DNA of 40,110 nucleotides from CAZZKG01 sp964654825 (GCA_964654825.1 CAZZKG010000031.1:1-40110); one strand, 5' to 3'; positions 25,704 to 34,675 are shown, counted from the stretch's first letter. Notes: generated by a model not told the origin, from the sequence alone. Translations and numbers: made by a program.

Positions 25704-28106
25704 CGCACCCACCCTTCACATAACAACCCTTCACCAGAAGAAAATATTCGTTCACGTTCGGGCCGGGGCTCAATCCGGATTGTTTGAAATATAACGTGAC
25801 ATGCTGACCGTTTTCAAGCTTGGCGGAGAGGTTGTCGGTCCCTGCGAGTTCCTCGGTGAGATCCGCTCCTTCATCGGAAAGAGCTCTGGTGGGGCTGATT
25901 TCGGTCGCCTGCCGAGGAGGCNNNNNNNNNNNNNNNNNNNNNNNNNNNNNNNNNNNNNNNNNNNNNNNNNNNNNNNNNNNNNNNNNNNNNNNNNNNNNNN
26001 NNNNNNNNNNNNNNNNNNNNNCCCGTCCCCGTTTGTAACCTGATCAATCAGGTCCGCCCCTTTGCGGTCTAAGACTGAGTGGGGCCTGACGGTGTCCCCG
26101 AAAAATATTATCTCGCCGGGAGGGGTGATACCCACGGAGAGGCTGTCTGGCCTTTCTGCTCTCAGCAATCCGACTTCATCGAGGAAAGTGGTGTCATCTC
26201 CGACTTCTTCGATCCGGAGGACAAGTCCCGCATGCTCCGAGAGGACGTCGGTCCCGATGTGGACCAAATCGATCGAGTGCATACGGGGTGGATCAGAATC
26301 AGCCGCACCGGCATACTCGAGCGCCGGGAAGAGATTCGTGGTGCGTTCTCCTCTCGTGCCATTCATCACGAAAAGGACAGGACACCCTCTGGCCTCGCAG
26401 TTTCCGTGGAAATTGCGCGTGTTCGACGTCAGGGTGTCGGAACCATCGTGCACCACTGCCGCAACGCGGTACTCGTAACAGTTTTCATCGATGAGTGCCG
26501 AATCGACGTATGCCGTATCGAGAAGATCGGTCGTGTAGTAAATGTTGAACCACTGGGACCAGTTCGGCGGGATCTCGTCGCCGTTCCTTCCGCCCTGCGG
26601 GATCCTGTACCGCTTGAAGAGAAAATAGTAATCGAAATCTGCTTCGCCGGGAACGAAATGCCAGATCATCGAGTGAAGGTGCGGGTTCCTCGACTCGGTG
26701 CCCATGAGAATCGGCGGGTTTGATTCCCCAATCAGATCGAGTTCGACCTCGTTTGAGTACGGGGAGTTGCCCCCGAGAGTACGGTGTGCCATGACCCGGT
26801 AGCGGGCGGTGCCTTCGTAGTTGGGGCTGTCGACAAAAGATGTAGAGTTCTCCGGCAGGATGGAGATGACCTGGTACGGGCAGGTGTCGAAGGACCGCTC
26901 CAAAACATATGCTTCTTCGATACCCGACTGGTCGAGCCAGGTGAGTGTGACCGTGGACCCATCAACCGCCGCCTCGAGACCCGTCGGACCGTTCGGGCGC
27001 CCTTCGTCACCGGATATCCCGAAGCGAATCGCCTCGGTCTGGGCATAGTCGTCACCACGCTGCGCCTCGACTACAAGGTAGTAGTTCCCGGGGGAGGCGC
27101 AGGAGCCGTACATGTCGACGCCGTCCCAGTAAGGCGCCGTGAGTTCCTCGGTCGCGCAATAGTAAGGTAGGAAAACCTTGTCCAACACATCTCCGCTGAT
27201 GTCGTACAGGTGTGCGATGACATTGCCGCCGTATGGGAGTTCGAGAAAGAGGAACTGGTTCCGGCAGAAACCCATGGGCGAGGGCACGGCGCCACCTCCG
27301 GTGAAAGAGACTTCAACGGGAAGGGAGGGACCTGATGAAGTATGAAACAGGCGGTTTGTGATGATGGAGGGACAGTAGTCCCCGGGCGTGTACTGCTCTC
27401 CACCGCAGAAGTGGCGGAAATCCCACACCGGAAGCGGCGCGAAGTCGATCGTGCCGTTGTTCAGCTCGGAGAGGTCGTTGAGCAATGGATAGTCCGGCTC
27501 TCCAACATTGTGCAGATACCAGGATTGCCCCGAACCGGGACTGACAAGGACACCATCGTTCATGAGAAGTCCGTCATCACACTCGTCGTCACAGAACCAC
27601 CGCTCGGGGTCGTTACAAGCACTCTTCAGGCGGTAGAGGGCGTGCTTGTCCTTCGAAATGTAGACCCGATCGCCTGATGACGCACCGAAATTACAACGGT
27701 CGACTGTGAGCGAAGAAATGTACTCACACACCGGGACCCCTGAGTGGGCGAAAGTCCTCATCGAATGGACCCTGTATCCGCTCTGGCACCCGGAATCCTG
27801 GTACAGCGTGAGGCAGAGTGTCTCCACATCTCCATTGTGACCGATGGAACCGCAATCCTCATAGAAAAGGAGCAGGTAGGTTATGCTGATGATGCTGTCG
27901 ATACCCGGTGCAAAGGGCCTCACGTGATAGAGAATCACGCCGGGTGCGGGACACTCTTCCTGGCCACTGAAGTATATCAGAGGCAGGCAGTCTTCGGCGA
28001 GAACGGATTCAAGCGAGTCATCGATTCCATCGTTGTCGAGATCTGCGGCGATGAGTGGAGAAAAGAGGGAAAGGGAGAGGAACAGGACGAATGCTATCCG
28101 TTTCAT
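25693..28106 (-). CDS. Large exported fibronectin-type protein interrupted by an assembly gap
   Basis: A secreted protein of at least 770 residues whose 3' part is broken by 100 N's. Residues 1-20 are a signal peptide (MKRIAFVLFLSLSLFSPLIA), preceded by AAGGAGG. Just after cleavage is a DLDNDGIDDSLE calcium-binding-type loop. The body is cysteine-rich (several C-pairs, e.g. CDDECDDG) and includes a fibronectin-III-like domain (GPTGLEAAVDGSTVTLTWLD, about 372-450). Upstream of the gap the frame ends LIDQVTNGDG. Beyond the gap the directly continued frame is nonsense-like, whereas the frame one base later reads SPTRALSDEGADLTEELAGT, then LSAKLENGQHVTLYFKQSGL, and stops with TGA at 25693. I take that as the true C-terminus; the N-run length is therefore not the real gap size. 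Confidence 0.75.
25922..26021. other. Assembly gap of 100 N's
   Basis: Exactly 100 N's, the conventional placeholder for a scaffold join of unknown size. It lies inside the 25693-28106 gene. The reading frames on the two sides do not match across 100 bases; a gap of length 2 modulo 3 would restore the frame. Confidence 0.97.
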
Positions 28107-28324
28107 GGGGCCTCCTTCCAGGAAAAATATTCAGTCGTGTCGGAAGGAAGGTCGATCTGTCCCGGAGCAAGAAGTGTTCCGGTGTGTGATAGGACGAAAT
28201 GGGCGTGCCGAGTGTGTATTGGCGGGTATTCACTGAATCATTTCTCGATCGGGAGGTGGACCGGAACCGGAACGTTTAACGAATGTTCGTGGAATCTCAC
28301 GCTTGGCAACAGCACCCCGGTTCG

Positions 28325-28353
28325 TTGACGATTAGGCTCAAATTGGTTATTTT
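28325..28353 (+). promoter_or_regulatory. Candidate promoter of the ArsR-type gene
   Basis: TTGACG (28325-28330), 17 bp, TATTTT (28348-28353), about 32 nt before the GTG start. Confidence 0.5.
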
Positions 28354-28385
28354 ATGGCGGGTTTGTTAAAAGAGGAGAGGCACTC

Positions 28386-28715
28386 GTGGAGTTGAAAGAA
28401 ACGACGAAGCTTTACAGAGCTCTGTCGGATGAAACCCGACTCAGGATTCTGTTTGTACTTTCACGGGGAAAGTTCTGCGTACAGGATTTAACCGAGATTC
28501 TCGAGGTTCCCCAGTCCACTATTTCGAGGCACCTCGGCGTCCTCGGCAATGTGCGTCTCGTCAATGACAAAAGAGTTGGGACAAGGGTCTTCTACTCGCT
28601 CGCCAAACCGGAGGGTGTCATCCACAAAAAAGTCCTCGAATGTATTCAGAAAATCTTCCCCGGTTTCAGAGTGATCCAGGAAGATGACAAACGGATTTCC
28701 TCCTTCAAGCGCTAA
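28386..28715 (+). CDS. ArsR-family winged-helix transcriptional regulator
   Basis: A 109-residue dimeric winged-helix repressor of the ArsR/SmtB type. It has the classic opening LYRALSDETRLRILFVL, then GKFCVQDLTEILEVPQSTIS and RHLGVLGNVRLVNDKRVGTR (recognition helix and wing), and VFYSLAKP. Arsenic-binding ArsR has C-V-C-D-L at the helix; here it is C-V-Q-D-L, with one cysteine only, so classical three-cysteine arsenite sensing is unlikely; a redox or other signal is possible. GTG start with AGAGGAGAG upstream. It lies 149 nt upstream of the selenocytochrome gene, whose promoter overlaps an inverted repeat, so it is the likely regulator of that gene. Confidence 0.88.
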   Translation: MELKETTKLYRALSDETRLRILFVLSRGKFCVQDLTEILEVPQSTISRHLGVLGNVRLVNDKRVGTRVFYSLAKPEGVIHKKVLECIQKIFPGFRVIQEDDKRISSFKR

Positions 28716-28743
28716 TTCCCGCACTTCTATCAACCGATTTTTC

Positions 28744-28772
28744 TTGACAATCAATCGTTTTATGGATATTAT
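28744..28772 (+). promoter_or_regulatory. Sigma-70 promoter of the multiheme selenocytochrome
   Basis: TTGACA (28744-28749), 17 bp, TATTAT (28767-28772). Transcription would start near 28779, giving a leader of about 86 nt. Confidence 0.8.
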
Positions 28773-28796
28773 TATATCCTGATATGCGGATATGCG
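28764..28796. promoter_or_regulatory. Operator-like inverted and tandem repeats over the -10
   Basis: GGATAT-TATT-ATATCC (28764-28779) is a perfect 6-bp inverted repeat sitting on the -10. It is followed by GATATGCG in tandem (28781-28788 and 28789-28796). A repressor bound here would block the cytochrome promoter; the upstream ArsR-type protein is the obvious candidate. Binding is inferred from position and symmetry. Confidence 0.55.
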
Positions 28797-28832
28797 GGTA
28801 ATTCGATAATTTCCATAATGTCCGCATCGCTA

Positions 28833-28860
28833 CGCTGTATCCTCTACAGCGGAAAGGAGG
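28833..28860 (+). promoter_or_regulatory. Leader hairpin with loop complementary to the ribosome site
   Basis: CGCTGTA (28833-28839) pairs with TACAGCG (28845-28851), leaving a TCCTC loop. The loop's CCTC can pair with GAGG (28857-28860) of the AAGGAGG ribosome site just downstream, so the hairpin could gate translation of the selenocytochrome. Not folded by computer. Confidence 0.45.
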
Positions 28861-28864
28861 CAAA

Positions 28865-30949
28865 ATGAGAAAGGCTACAAAACCGCTGGTTTTATTCCTG
28901 ATCGGTACCGCTTTCGGGATCATGACGAAAGATTGTCTCGCGCAGCACCCGTTCCCGATCGACCTGAAGGGGTATGATGATCAGGGGAATATCGTAACGA
29001 TAACCTCTGATTCGAACTCGACGGTGCCGTACAGCCCGAAGGCGACGTGCTCGACGTGCCACGAATACGACACGATCAACCAGAGCTACCACGTTGATCA
29101 GGGGAAGTCCATAATCAGTGATACTTATGGAGAGGAGAACGAAAGGCCTGACTTCGTTCTCTCCGACGGCATGTTCGGAGGCTGGTGACCCCCGTCCTAT
29201 CGCCAGTTGGCGAAAAAATCCAACTCGGACGCTAGTGAGATCGACCTTCCTGCTTATCAGTATGTCATGGGGTGTGGTATGTGTCATCCGGGAGGCGGCT
29301 TCGCGGAATACGACCGGGACGACAACAGGTACGACAACGAATTGACCTGGCAGGATTCGACCAGCCTCGATGGGGACTACTACAAGAACCACTGGCTCGA
29401 GAGCGGTTCACTGGAGCTCGATTGCATGGTCTGCCATGGCCGGAATTACGATATCATGGCCAGAAACGGGCAGGTCGCAGTGGGCAATTTCCGCTCGGGA
29501 GCGACGGCCGGAGCCGGTTTCGGGACGGCTACCGACAACCAGACCGTCCAGTACGAAGACATCTTCGATGGAAACGGAATGGTGACACCGGATGTTTCCG
29601 GTAGTCCCGAAGATTTCAACTGCACGAGATGCCACGCGGCGCGGCCGGGAGGCGACTATTTCGCGTACACCGGAGCTCTCCGGGCAGATGCCGCGAAGAG
29701 AGGCATGAGCTGGGATGATCCCGACAATCCCGACGTCCACCAGGATGCGGGTATGGGGTGTGTTACATGTCATCCGGCAGAGGCTGATCACCAGATCGCC
29801 AAGGGCCATACCTATTCGAGTCACGTAAGGGGCGACCTCGACAACACCATGGAGAAGTGCGGCGACTGCCACGCGCCGGGAAATTCCCATGGAGCACCCG
29901 TTCCGAGTCATGAGGGTTTCTCGCAGCGGCACTTCGACAGGATAGATTGCGCGACATGTCACATCCCGAGTAAGGGGTTTTTCGGGGTGCGGCAGAAGGA
30001 TTTCAGCATGGGGTCGGTGCAGCCGTACTTTATCGGGGGCTCGCCACAAACGACGCCTCCTTATGAAGGGTTCACTCCCATATACGTGTGGTGGTTCCCC
30101 GAAGAGGGCGCGCAGGCTAAGATCTATCCGGTCAACTTCCTGGGTGCAGCTTACTGGAATGACGGTCCCGAACGCGATCGCCCGGTCTTCATGGGCAAGA
30201 TGGCCGAAGCCGCCGGGAGCGTGACGATCACCGATGATGTGCTCGATGCCCGGCCGGAGATCAACACTGCCGCGGAGATCGAAGTGATGAGAACGGCTCT
30301 CATGGGGCTCGGTGTCAACGATCCCTACATGACCGCTTACGCCCGGCCGTTCAACCTGAGTCACAACGTCGCCGCAGCGGAGCAGGCGCTCGGCGCAAAC
30401 GGCAGCTGCAGCGACTGTCATCGTGCCGACTCGCCGTTCTTCCTCGGGACCGTGCAGGTTATCCCCTACGCATACGATGAATCCGATTACGTACGCGTCT
30501 GGGGCGACTTTTACACGAGGGACGGTAGTGCCGTCGAGCTCGAGCTCAACACCACCGAGCCGATGAACACCTTCCTGGGATACAACCAGGACCAGCTCGA
30601 CTCCCTCACCACTCCTGTTGCGATCGAGGATGAAGAGGGTAAGGGCGGAACTCTGCCGCGAAGTTATGAACTGAATCAGAATTATCCCAACCCGTTCAAC
30701 CCTGTAACCTCGATACAGTTCAACGTCCCCGGCAGCGAGGGCCTGAAGGTGCCGGTGGAACTCTCGATCTTCGATTTGAGAGGGAAGCTGGTGAAGACGG
30801 TTGTTTCCGGGAACGTCGAAGCGGGTTCACACACCGTCGTATGGGACGGCAGGGATGAAGAAGGAGCGAAAGTGGCATCAGGCACCTACTTCTACCGGCT
30901 CGTCACCGATGATTTCGTCCAAACACGGAAAATGGTTGCTTTCAAGTAG
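28865..30949 (+). CDS. Exported eight-heme cytochrome c with sorting domain, probable selenoprotein (UGA at 29186)
   Basis: A 694-residue protein read through an in-frame TGA at codon 108 (29186-29188). Residues 1-26 are a signal peptide. Eight CxxCH heme motifs are visible: CSTCH 62-66, CGMCH 137-141, CMVCH 187-191, CTRCH 253-257, CVTCH 299-303, CGDCH 332-336, CATCH 362-366 and CSDCH 515-519. TGA lies between hemes 1 and 2 in GMFGGW-[TGA]-PPSYRQLAKKS. Beyond it the frame stays open for 586 codons, has no credible start (TTG 29207 lacks a ribosome site), and carries the other seven hemes. The final ~90 residues are a type IX-like sorting domain (NQNYPNPFNPVTSIQFNVPG ... TRKMVAFK), so the product is expected at the cell surface, suited to extracellular electron transfer. 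Selenocysteine could act as a redox centre or near a heme. Alternatives are a sequencing error or a pseudogene. Confidence 0.82.
29186..29213 (+). promoter_or_regulatory. Selenocysteine UGA and SECIS-like hairpin
   Basis: TGA (29186-29188), an 11-nt spacer, then a perfect 5-bp stem TCGCC (29200-29204)/GGCGA (29209-29213) with loop AGTT (29205-29208). The loop opens 16 nt after TGA, the same distance and nearly the same loop as in the thioredoxin gene at 7371. The E. coli fdhF element likewise places its minimal SelB-binding helix about 11 nt after UGA. Confidence 0.68.
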
Positions 30950-30987
30950 ACACCGAGGTAGCCTGAAAAGGCACAACGCAACCCCCC

Positions 30988-31013
30988 GGGGGGAGGCAGA
31001 GATGTCTCCCCCC
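30988..31013 (+). terminator. Rho-independent terminator of the selenocytochrome gene
   Basis: GGGGGGAG (30988-30995) pairs with CTCCCCCC (31006-31013), followed by TGTTTTAT. It is placed 39 nt after the stop codon. Confidence 0.8.
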
Positions 31014-31024
31014 TGTTTTATCCC

Positions 31025-31729
31025 TCAGCCACCAGGTTTTCGGGCCAGCACGCATATCCTTCTTCTGAAGAGTTCTCCCGCAAATGGGAGATAAAGACAA
31101 ATGCGTTCGACAGATTTCAGGAATGTAATATGAGTAGGGCGGTAGTAATGTTTGACAATATGGAAACCATTTTCTTTCAGAGGACCAAGGGTACTGTTCA
31201 TCGTTTTGATGTCGATGTGGGATTCGTCCTTTTTGAGGATGAAATTGTTTTTCATCATCAGTTCGAGAAAGTGATGGCGGTTGGGGGTGTAGATAACCAG
31301 ATGTCCTCCCGGCTTCAAGATTCTCCAGCACTCCGACACGAGATTCCAGTACTCCCCGGCAGTAATGTGCTCGATAAAATCTGCACAGATTACGATGTCG
31401 ATGGAGTTGTCTTTTAACGGGAGAAACAGTGCATCTGAAGCAAGAAAGACACCCTTGTTTCCGGTCGTTTCCTGATAAAGTCTCGATGAGGCGGCCATTG
31501 CATTGAGAGAATAATCCAGGCCTATCGCAGCGGCGCCCATTCTGTTCGTTTCAACCGTGAACGTGCCTATTCCGCAGGCGATGTCCAGAGTGATTGCGTC
31601 TTTGAGCGTGATACTTTTCAGAAGCTCAAGAACATTGGCAATCCTATTCTGTTTCCAGGATGTATCGGTAACGTATTCTCTTCTGAGTCTTTCGTAGTAC
31701 TCTTCGGTATAGAGTTCTGTTGATTCCAC
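31025..31729 (-). CDS. Class I SAM-dependent methyltransferase
   Basis: A 234-residue methyltransferase with the Rossmann-type SAM fold. Motif I is ITLDIACGIGTFTVETNRMG (about 46-65), motif II/acidic loop AAIGLDYSLNAM, motif post-II SDALFLPLKDNSIDIVICAD, and motif IV-V CWRILKPGGHLVIYTPN. The C-terminal helices (LKSVERICLYLPFAGELFRR) resemble UbiE/Methyltransf_11 proteins acting on small or lipid substrates, but the substrate is unknown. The coding sequence is visibly richer in A and T than its neighbours, hinting at a different origin. It may follow the FG-GAP gene upstream (220 nt gap), or stand alone; no clear promoter is seen in between. Confidence 0.85.
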   Translation of the reverse strand: MESTELYTEEYYERLRREYVTDTSWKQNRIANVLELLKSITLKDAITLDIACGIGTFTVETNRMGAAAIGLDYSLNAMAASSRLYQETTGNKGVFLASDALFLPLKDNSIDIVICADFIEHITAGEYWNLVSECWRILKPGGHLVIYTPNRHHFLELMMKNNFILKKDESHIDIKTMNSTLGPLKENGFHIVKHYYRPTHITFLKSVERICLYLPFAGELFRRRICVLARKPGG

Positions 31730-31949
31730 GGCTGGCCTTCAGTTTGATCTTCGGTGATAGAAAAGCCCTTGCAATTACTACATTCTCTATACCGGGAATG
31801 AATACAAAGAACTCCTGGAAAAATCAATGCTGACCACAACCGGTGTGCGGTCAGCATGATTTGCAAGTAAATCAGTTTTTCAGACCGGGGTCAGCGTATT
31901 TTTAACACCGTGAAACTGTAACCACCCGGTTGCCGGACACCTCCTGAGT

Positions 31950-33752
31950 TTATTGTTCCATCAGTCCGGGAACGATAAAGAATTCGAAGGAGTCCTGTGC
32001 GAGGAACTCTTCCGGATACTGCCCCACTTTTACCGTGTAGACGTAAGGACCCCCAAAAACTGCGTTGTTCGGAATCATCTGGTTTAGGTGCGAAGAGACA
32101 GTTTGATGCGTACCGAGGACTGCGTTCAGCGGTCCGAGCAGCGGTGAATACACGGTTCCCCAGGGAGTTTCTCCTTCTGTCCATCCCTGGAAGAAAATCA
32201 ATGAATCGGTGGTGTTGGTCACCGTGACGGTAAAACCCATCAGTTCCCCTCTCTGAAAATACGTCGTATCGGGTTCAACCGAAATCTCCAACGGCAGCGG
32301 TGGGGTGAGAGTTTCTTCTACCAGGATCAGCTGATTCGCCTCGATTTCCTCGAGTACTGTCATCTCGCCACTCGGCCATTTGATGAGAATTTCATCAACC
32401 ATCGTATTTTCACCGAGTCCGAATTGTGAGATCATGCTGCCTTGAGAACAGAAACCGGAACCACCATTGATTTCCAGGATCTGTGTGTCTTCACCTGTCC
32501 GCACCTCGATGCGTGCTCCTATGGCAGATCTGTTGCTCTCGACACCGATCAGCTTGAGTTGAATCCAGTTGTTCTCCGCCAGATTGTTTCTGTACAGAGC
32601 ACAGCCACCGGTCCAGTTGACAACATAGATATCGACCGAGCCGTCACTATTGTAATCGCCACACGCCATACCGTTGCCCAGCCTGCCGTAATCTCCCACT
32701 CCGGCTTCTGAGGTTACATCGGTGAATGAACCGTCACCATTGTTGCTGAACATCGTGTTGATAGAACCCGAGGTGTTGTAGATGTCGAGATCTCCATCAT
32801 TGTCGAAGTCAAAAAAAGATGTCCCGACAGTATAGAGCGCTTCGTCCCCGACTCCCGCCTCCGATGTAACGTCACTGAAGGTACCGTCACCGTTGTTGTG
32901 ATACAGGATATTCGTAGTGTTCCTGTTCACCAGGTACAGATCCAGCCACCCGTCTTTATTGTAATCTCCCCAGCAGATCCCGTGTCCTCTTCCGGTGTCG
33001 GCAACCGCCGCTTCAAATCGTACATCGGTGAATGTCCCGTCCCCATTGTTGTGGTATAAAGCGTTCGTATAGCGGTTAGAGATGTACACATCCTGCAAGC
33101 CGTCATTGTCGTAATCGGCCCAGGCGGCGTTTTCACCGGTCCCGTAATCAGCCAGCCCCGATGTTTCACTGGCATCACCGAATATCCCATCACCGAGATT
33201 CCTGTACAGGACATTGGGGCCGCCAAGATTCACGACGTAGATGTCGAGTTGTCCGTCGTTGTCGTAATCGACCCATGTCACGGCTTCCCCGCCGCCGCTG
33301 TCTGCAACTCCGGCTTCAAATGTGACATCTGTGAAGGTCCCGTCACAATTGTTCCTGAACAGGGTGTTGATCCCGAAATTGGCTACGTATAAATCCAGCC
33401 AGCTGTCATTGTTGTAATCTCCCCAGGCCACACCATTTGAGGCACTGCTGTCTACTACGCCTGCTTCGGAGGTGACATCGGAGAATGTACCGTCACCATT
33501 ATTGTGATACAGGATATTTTCCCCGTAGGAGCTGGAGACATAGACATCAAGCAGTTCATCGTTGTTGTAATCACCCCAGCAGACTCCTCTGGCTCCTTCA
33601 AAATCTCCATACACACCTGCCTGATCGGTCACATCTGTGAAATATGTGTCTTGAGCGTTTGAGCTATGAATGTGTAGTAGAATGAAACAGACGCAAAAAA
33701 GCGCGATCGTAATGGAAGTAAGCCCTGATGGAAAATAGATTCTCGGTCTCAT
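31950..33752 (-). CDS. Exported FG-GAP/VCBS repeat protein with UnbV (ASPIC) domain
   Basis: A 600-residue secreted protein. The ATG at 33752 has AGGAGG 7 nt upstream and opens a signal peptide (SITIALFCVCFILLHIHSSN). Seven tandem repeats of about 50-53 residues follow, each with F-T/S-D-V-T-x-E-A-G-V ... W-G-D-Y-N-N-D-G-x-L-D-L-Y-V ... Y-x-N-N-G-D-G-T-F. They form a calcium-binding beta-propeller of the integrin-alpha type. Next is an ASPIC/UnbV domain (NNWIQLKLIGVESNRSAIGA, then GLGENTMVDEILIKWPSGEM). The tail is an Ig-like domain (LEISVEPDTTYFQRGELMGF). No NPFNP sorting motif is present. Repeats 1-7 run from about residue 40 to 400. Surface or periplasmic binding role likely; ligand unknown. 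Confidence 0.88.
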   Translation of the reverse strand: MRPRIYFPSGLTSITIALFCVCFILLHIHSSNAQDTYFTDVTDQAGVYGDFEGARGVCWGDYNNDELLDVYVSSSYGENILYHNNGDGTFSDVTSEAGVVDSSASNGVAWGDYNNDSWLDLYVANFGINTLFRNNCDGTFTDVTFEAGVADSGGGEAVTWVDYDNDGQLDIYVVNLGGPNVLYRNLGDGIFGDASETSGLADYGTGENAAWADYDNDGLQDVYISNRYTNALYHNNGDGTFTDVRFEAAVADTGRGHGICWGDYNKDGWLDLYLVNRNTTNILYHNNGDGTFSDVTSEAGVGDEALYTVGTSFFDFDNDGDLDIYNTSGSINTMFSNNGDGSFTDVTSEAGVGDYGRLGNGMACGDYNSDGSVDIYVVNWTGGCALYRNNLAENNWIQLKLIGVESNRSAIGARIEVRTGEDTQILEINGGSGFCSQGSMISQFGLGENTMVDEILIKWPSGEMTVLEEIEANQLILVEETLTPPLPLEISVEPDTTYFQRGELMGFTVTVTNTTDSLIFFQGWTEGETPWGTVYSPLLGPLNAVLGTHQTVSSHLNQMIPNNAVFGGPYVYTVKVGQYPEEFLAQDSFEFFIVPGLMEQ

Positions 33753-33788
33753 CGGCACCCTCCTTTTCTCGATAAAGGCCCTGAAGAC

Positions 33789-33817
33789 ATTCTATCACAA
33801 AAACGTTTGTTTGTCAA
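33789..33817 (-). promoter_or_regulatory. Sigma-70 promoter of the FG-GAP protein gene
   Basis: On the minus strand: TTGACA (33817-33812), 17 bp, TAGAAT (33794-33789). Six of six and five of six matches, about 37 nt before the start. Confidence 0.78.
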
Positions 33818-34025
33818 CGGGCAAAAACCACGGGCAAAAACCACTTTATGGTGGGTGAGAATTGACGAATCAGGAAAAGTATTCGACTTTGCATGAAGCA
33901 ATAACTTTAGTATTTCTCATGTTAATCCTTGCACGAAGAAGATGTTCCTGCTTACATTATAGGAGATTCGTCAGGAGGCGTTCGCCTTCCTTCCAACTCA
34001 CAGTGAACCTGATAAGGAGTTATAC

Positions 34026-34604
34026 ATGCGCTGCACTTCCCCGGCCCTCAGAGCTCTTCTGTCGTGTATGGTGTTCCTCCTGCTCGTGAGCTGTGGTACG
34101 ACACGTGTCACCGTGAATATCGACGCGTTGAGTTTCACCTCCGAAGATGACAGGACGGTGACCTACGGAGAGGACCCGGTCATCCCACCGGTAGGCCCCG
34201 CGATCACCGTGCGGACCGCGGTGTTCGTCATACCGATAGCAGGTGAGCTCGAAAACGTCACCGAGATCGACAAGGTCGAAGTCGCTCTCGATCTCCTCAT
34301 GACGAACAGAACCGGTTCCGCCGACACCGCGTTACGAGTATATATTGCGGGTGAAGAAGAGGAACCATTCCAAACCCCGCCCTTTCTCTCAGGCGATCTG
34401 TCACTCGTTCCCGATACCACGTACACCGCTCATTTCCTGGGGGAGGGAGACGAGCGGATTCTCAATCTCTTTTCCGGCAATGAAGTACGTATAGCGGCCG
34501 AAATGGAATTTGACGCATACGGAGATGAGAACCTCGCCGGAGTGGCTGAAATCTCACGGTTCGACATCGTCGTGTCGGGTATGGGGTCCGTGGGTTCCGA
34601 GTAA
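34026..34604 (+). CDS. Probable lipoprotein, unknown function
   Basis: A 192-residue lipoprotein. The leader RALLSCMVFLLLVSCGTT gives a lipobox LVSC with the lipidated Cys at about 23. The mature part is all-beta (VTVNIDALSFTSEDDRTVTY, ITVRTAVFVIPIAGELENVT, VRIAAEMEFDAYGDENLAGV) and acidic, without a motif that I recognise. Strong ribosome site AAGGAG. A beta-barrel gene follows 71 nt later in the same direction, so this may be an accessory lipoprotein of that outer-membrane protein. A weak promoter-like pair (TTGCAC 33929, TACATT 33953, 18 bp) lies upstream. Confidence 0.75.
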   Translation: MRCTSPALRALLSCMVFLLLVSCGTTRVTVNIDALSFTSEDDRTVTYGEDPVIPPVGPAITVRTAVFVIPIAGELENVTEIDKVEVALDLLMTNRTGSADTALRVYIAGEEEEPFQTPPFLSGDLSLVPDTTYTAHFLGEGDERILNLFSGNEVRIAAEMEFDAYGDENLAGVAEISRFDIVVSGMGSVGSE

Positions 34605-34675
34605 CAACTGATGCCCGATCACGAGAATTACAGGTTCCCGACCGGCGGAAGGGGGCCGGACAGAGCAGGAGTATT

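Noticed and set aside
29408..30421. A 337-codon minus-strand frame opposite the cytochrome
   Set aside because: The opposite strand encodes regularly spaced CxxCH heme motifs, so this frame is a shadow.
29207..30949. A separate cytochrome starting at TTG 29207
   Set aside because: No ribosome site or signal peptide; heme 1 and the leader are in the same frame upstream of the TGA.
5964..30949. Genome-wide reassignment of UGA (as in Gracilibacteria or Mycoplasma codes)
   Set aside because: TGA is the stop of several ordinary genes here, for example at 8938-8940 and for the anti-sigma gene at 11184, and the other genes have no internal TGA.
32690..33600. CRISPR-like periodic repeats
   Set aside because: The periodicity is about 155-160 bp and the units are degenerate at the DNA level. 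They are coding repeats of the FG-GAP propeller.
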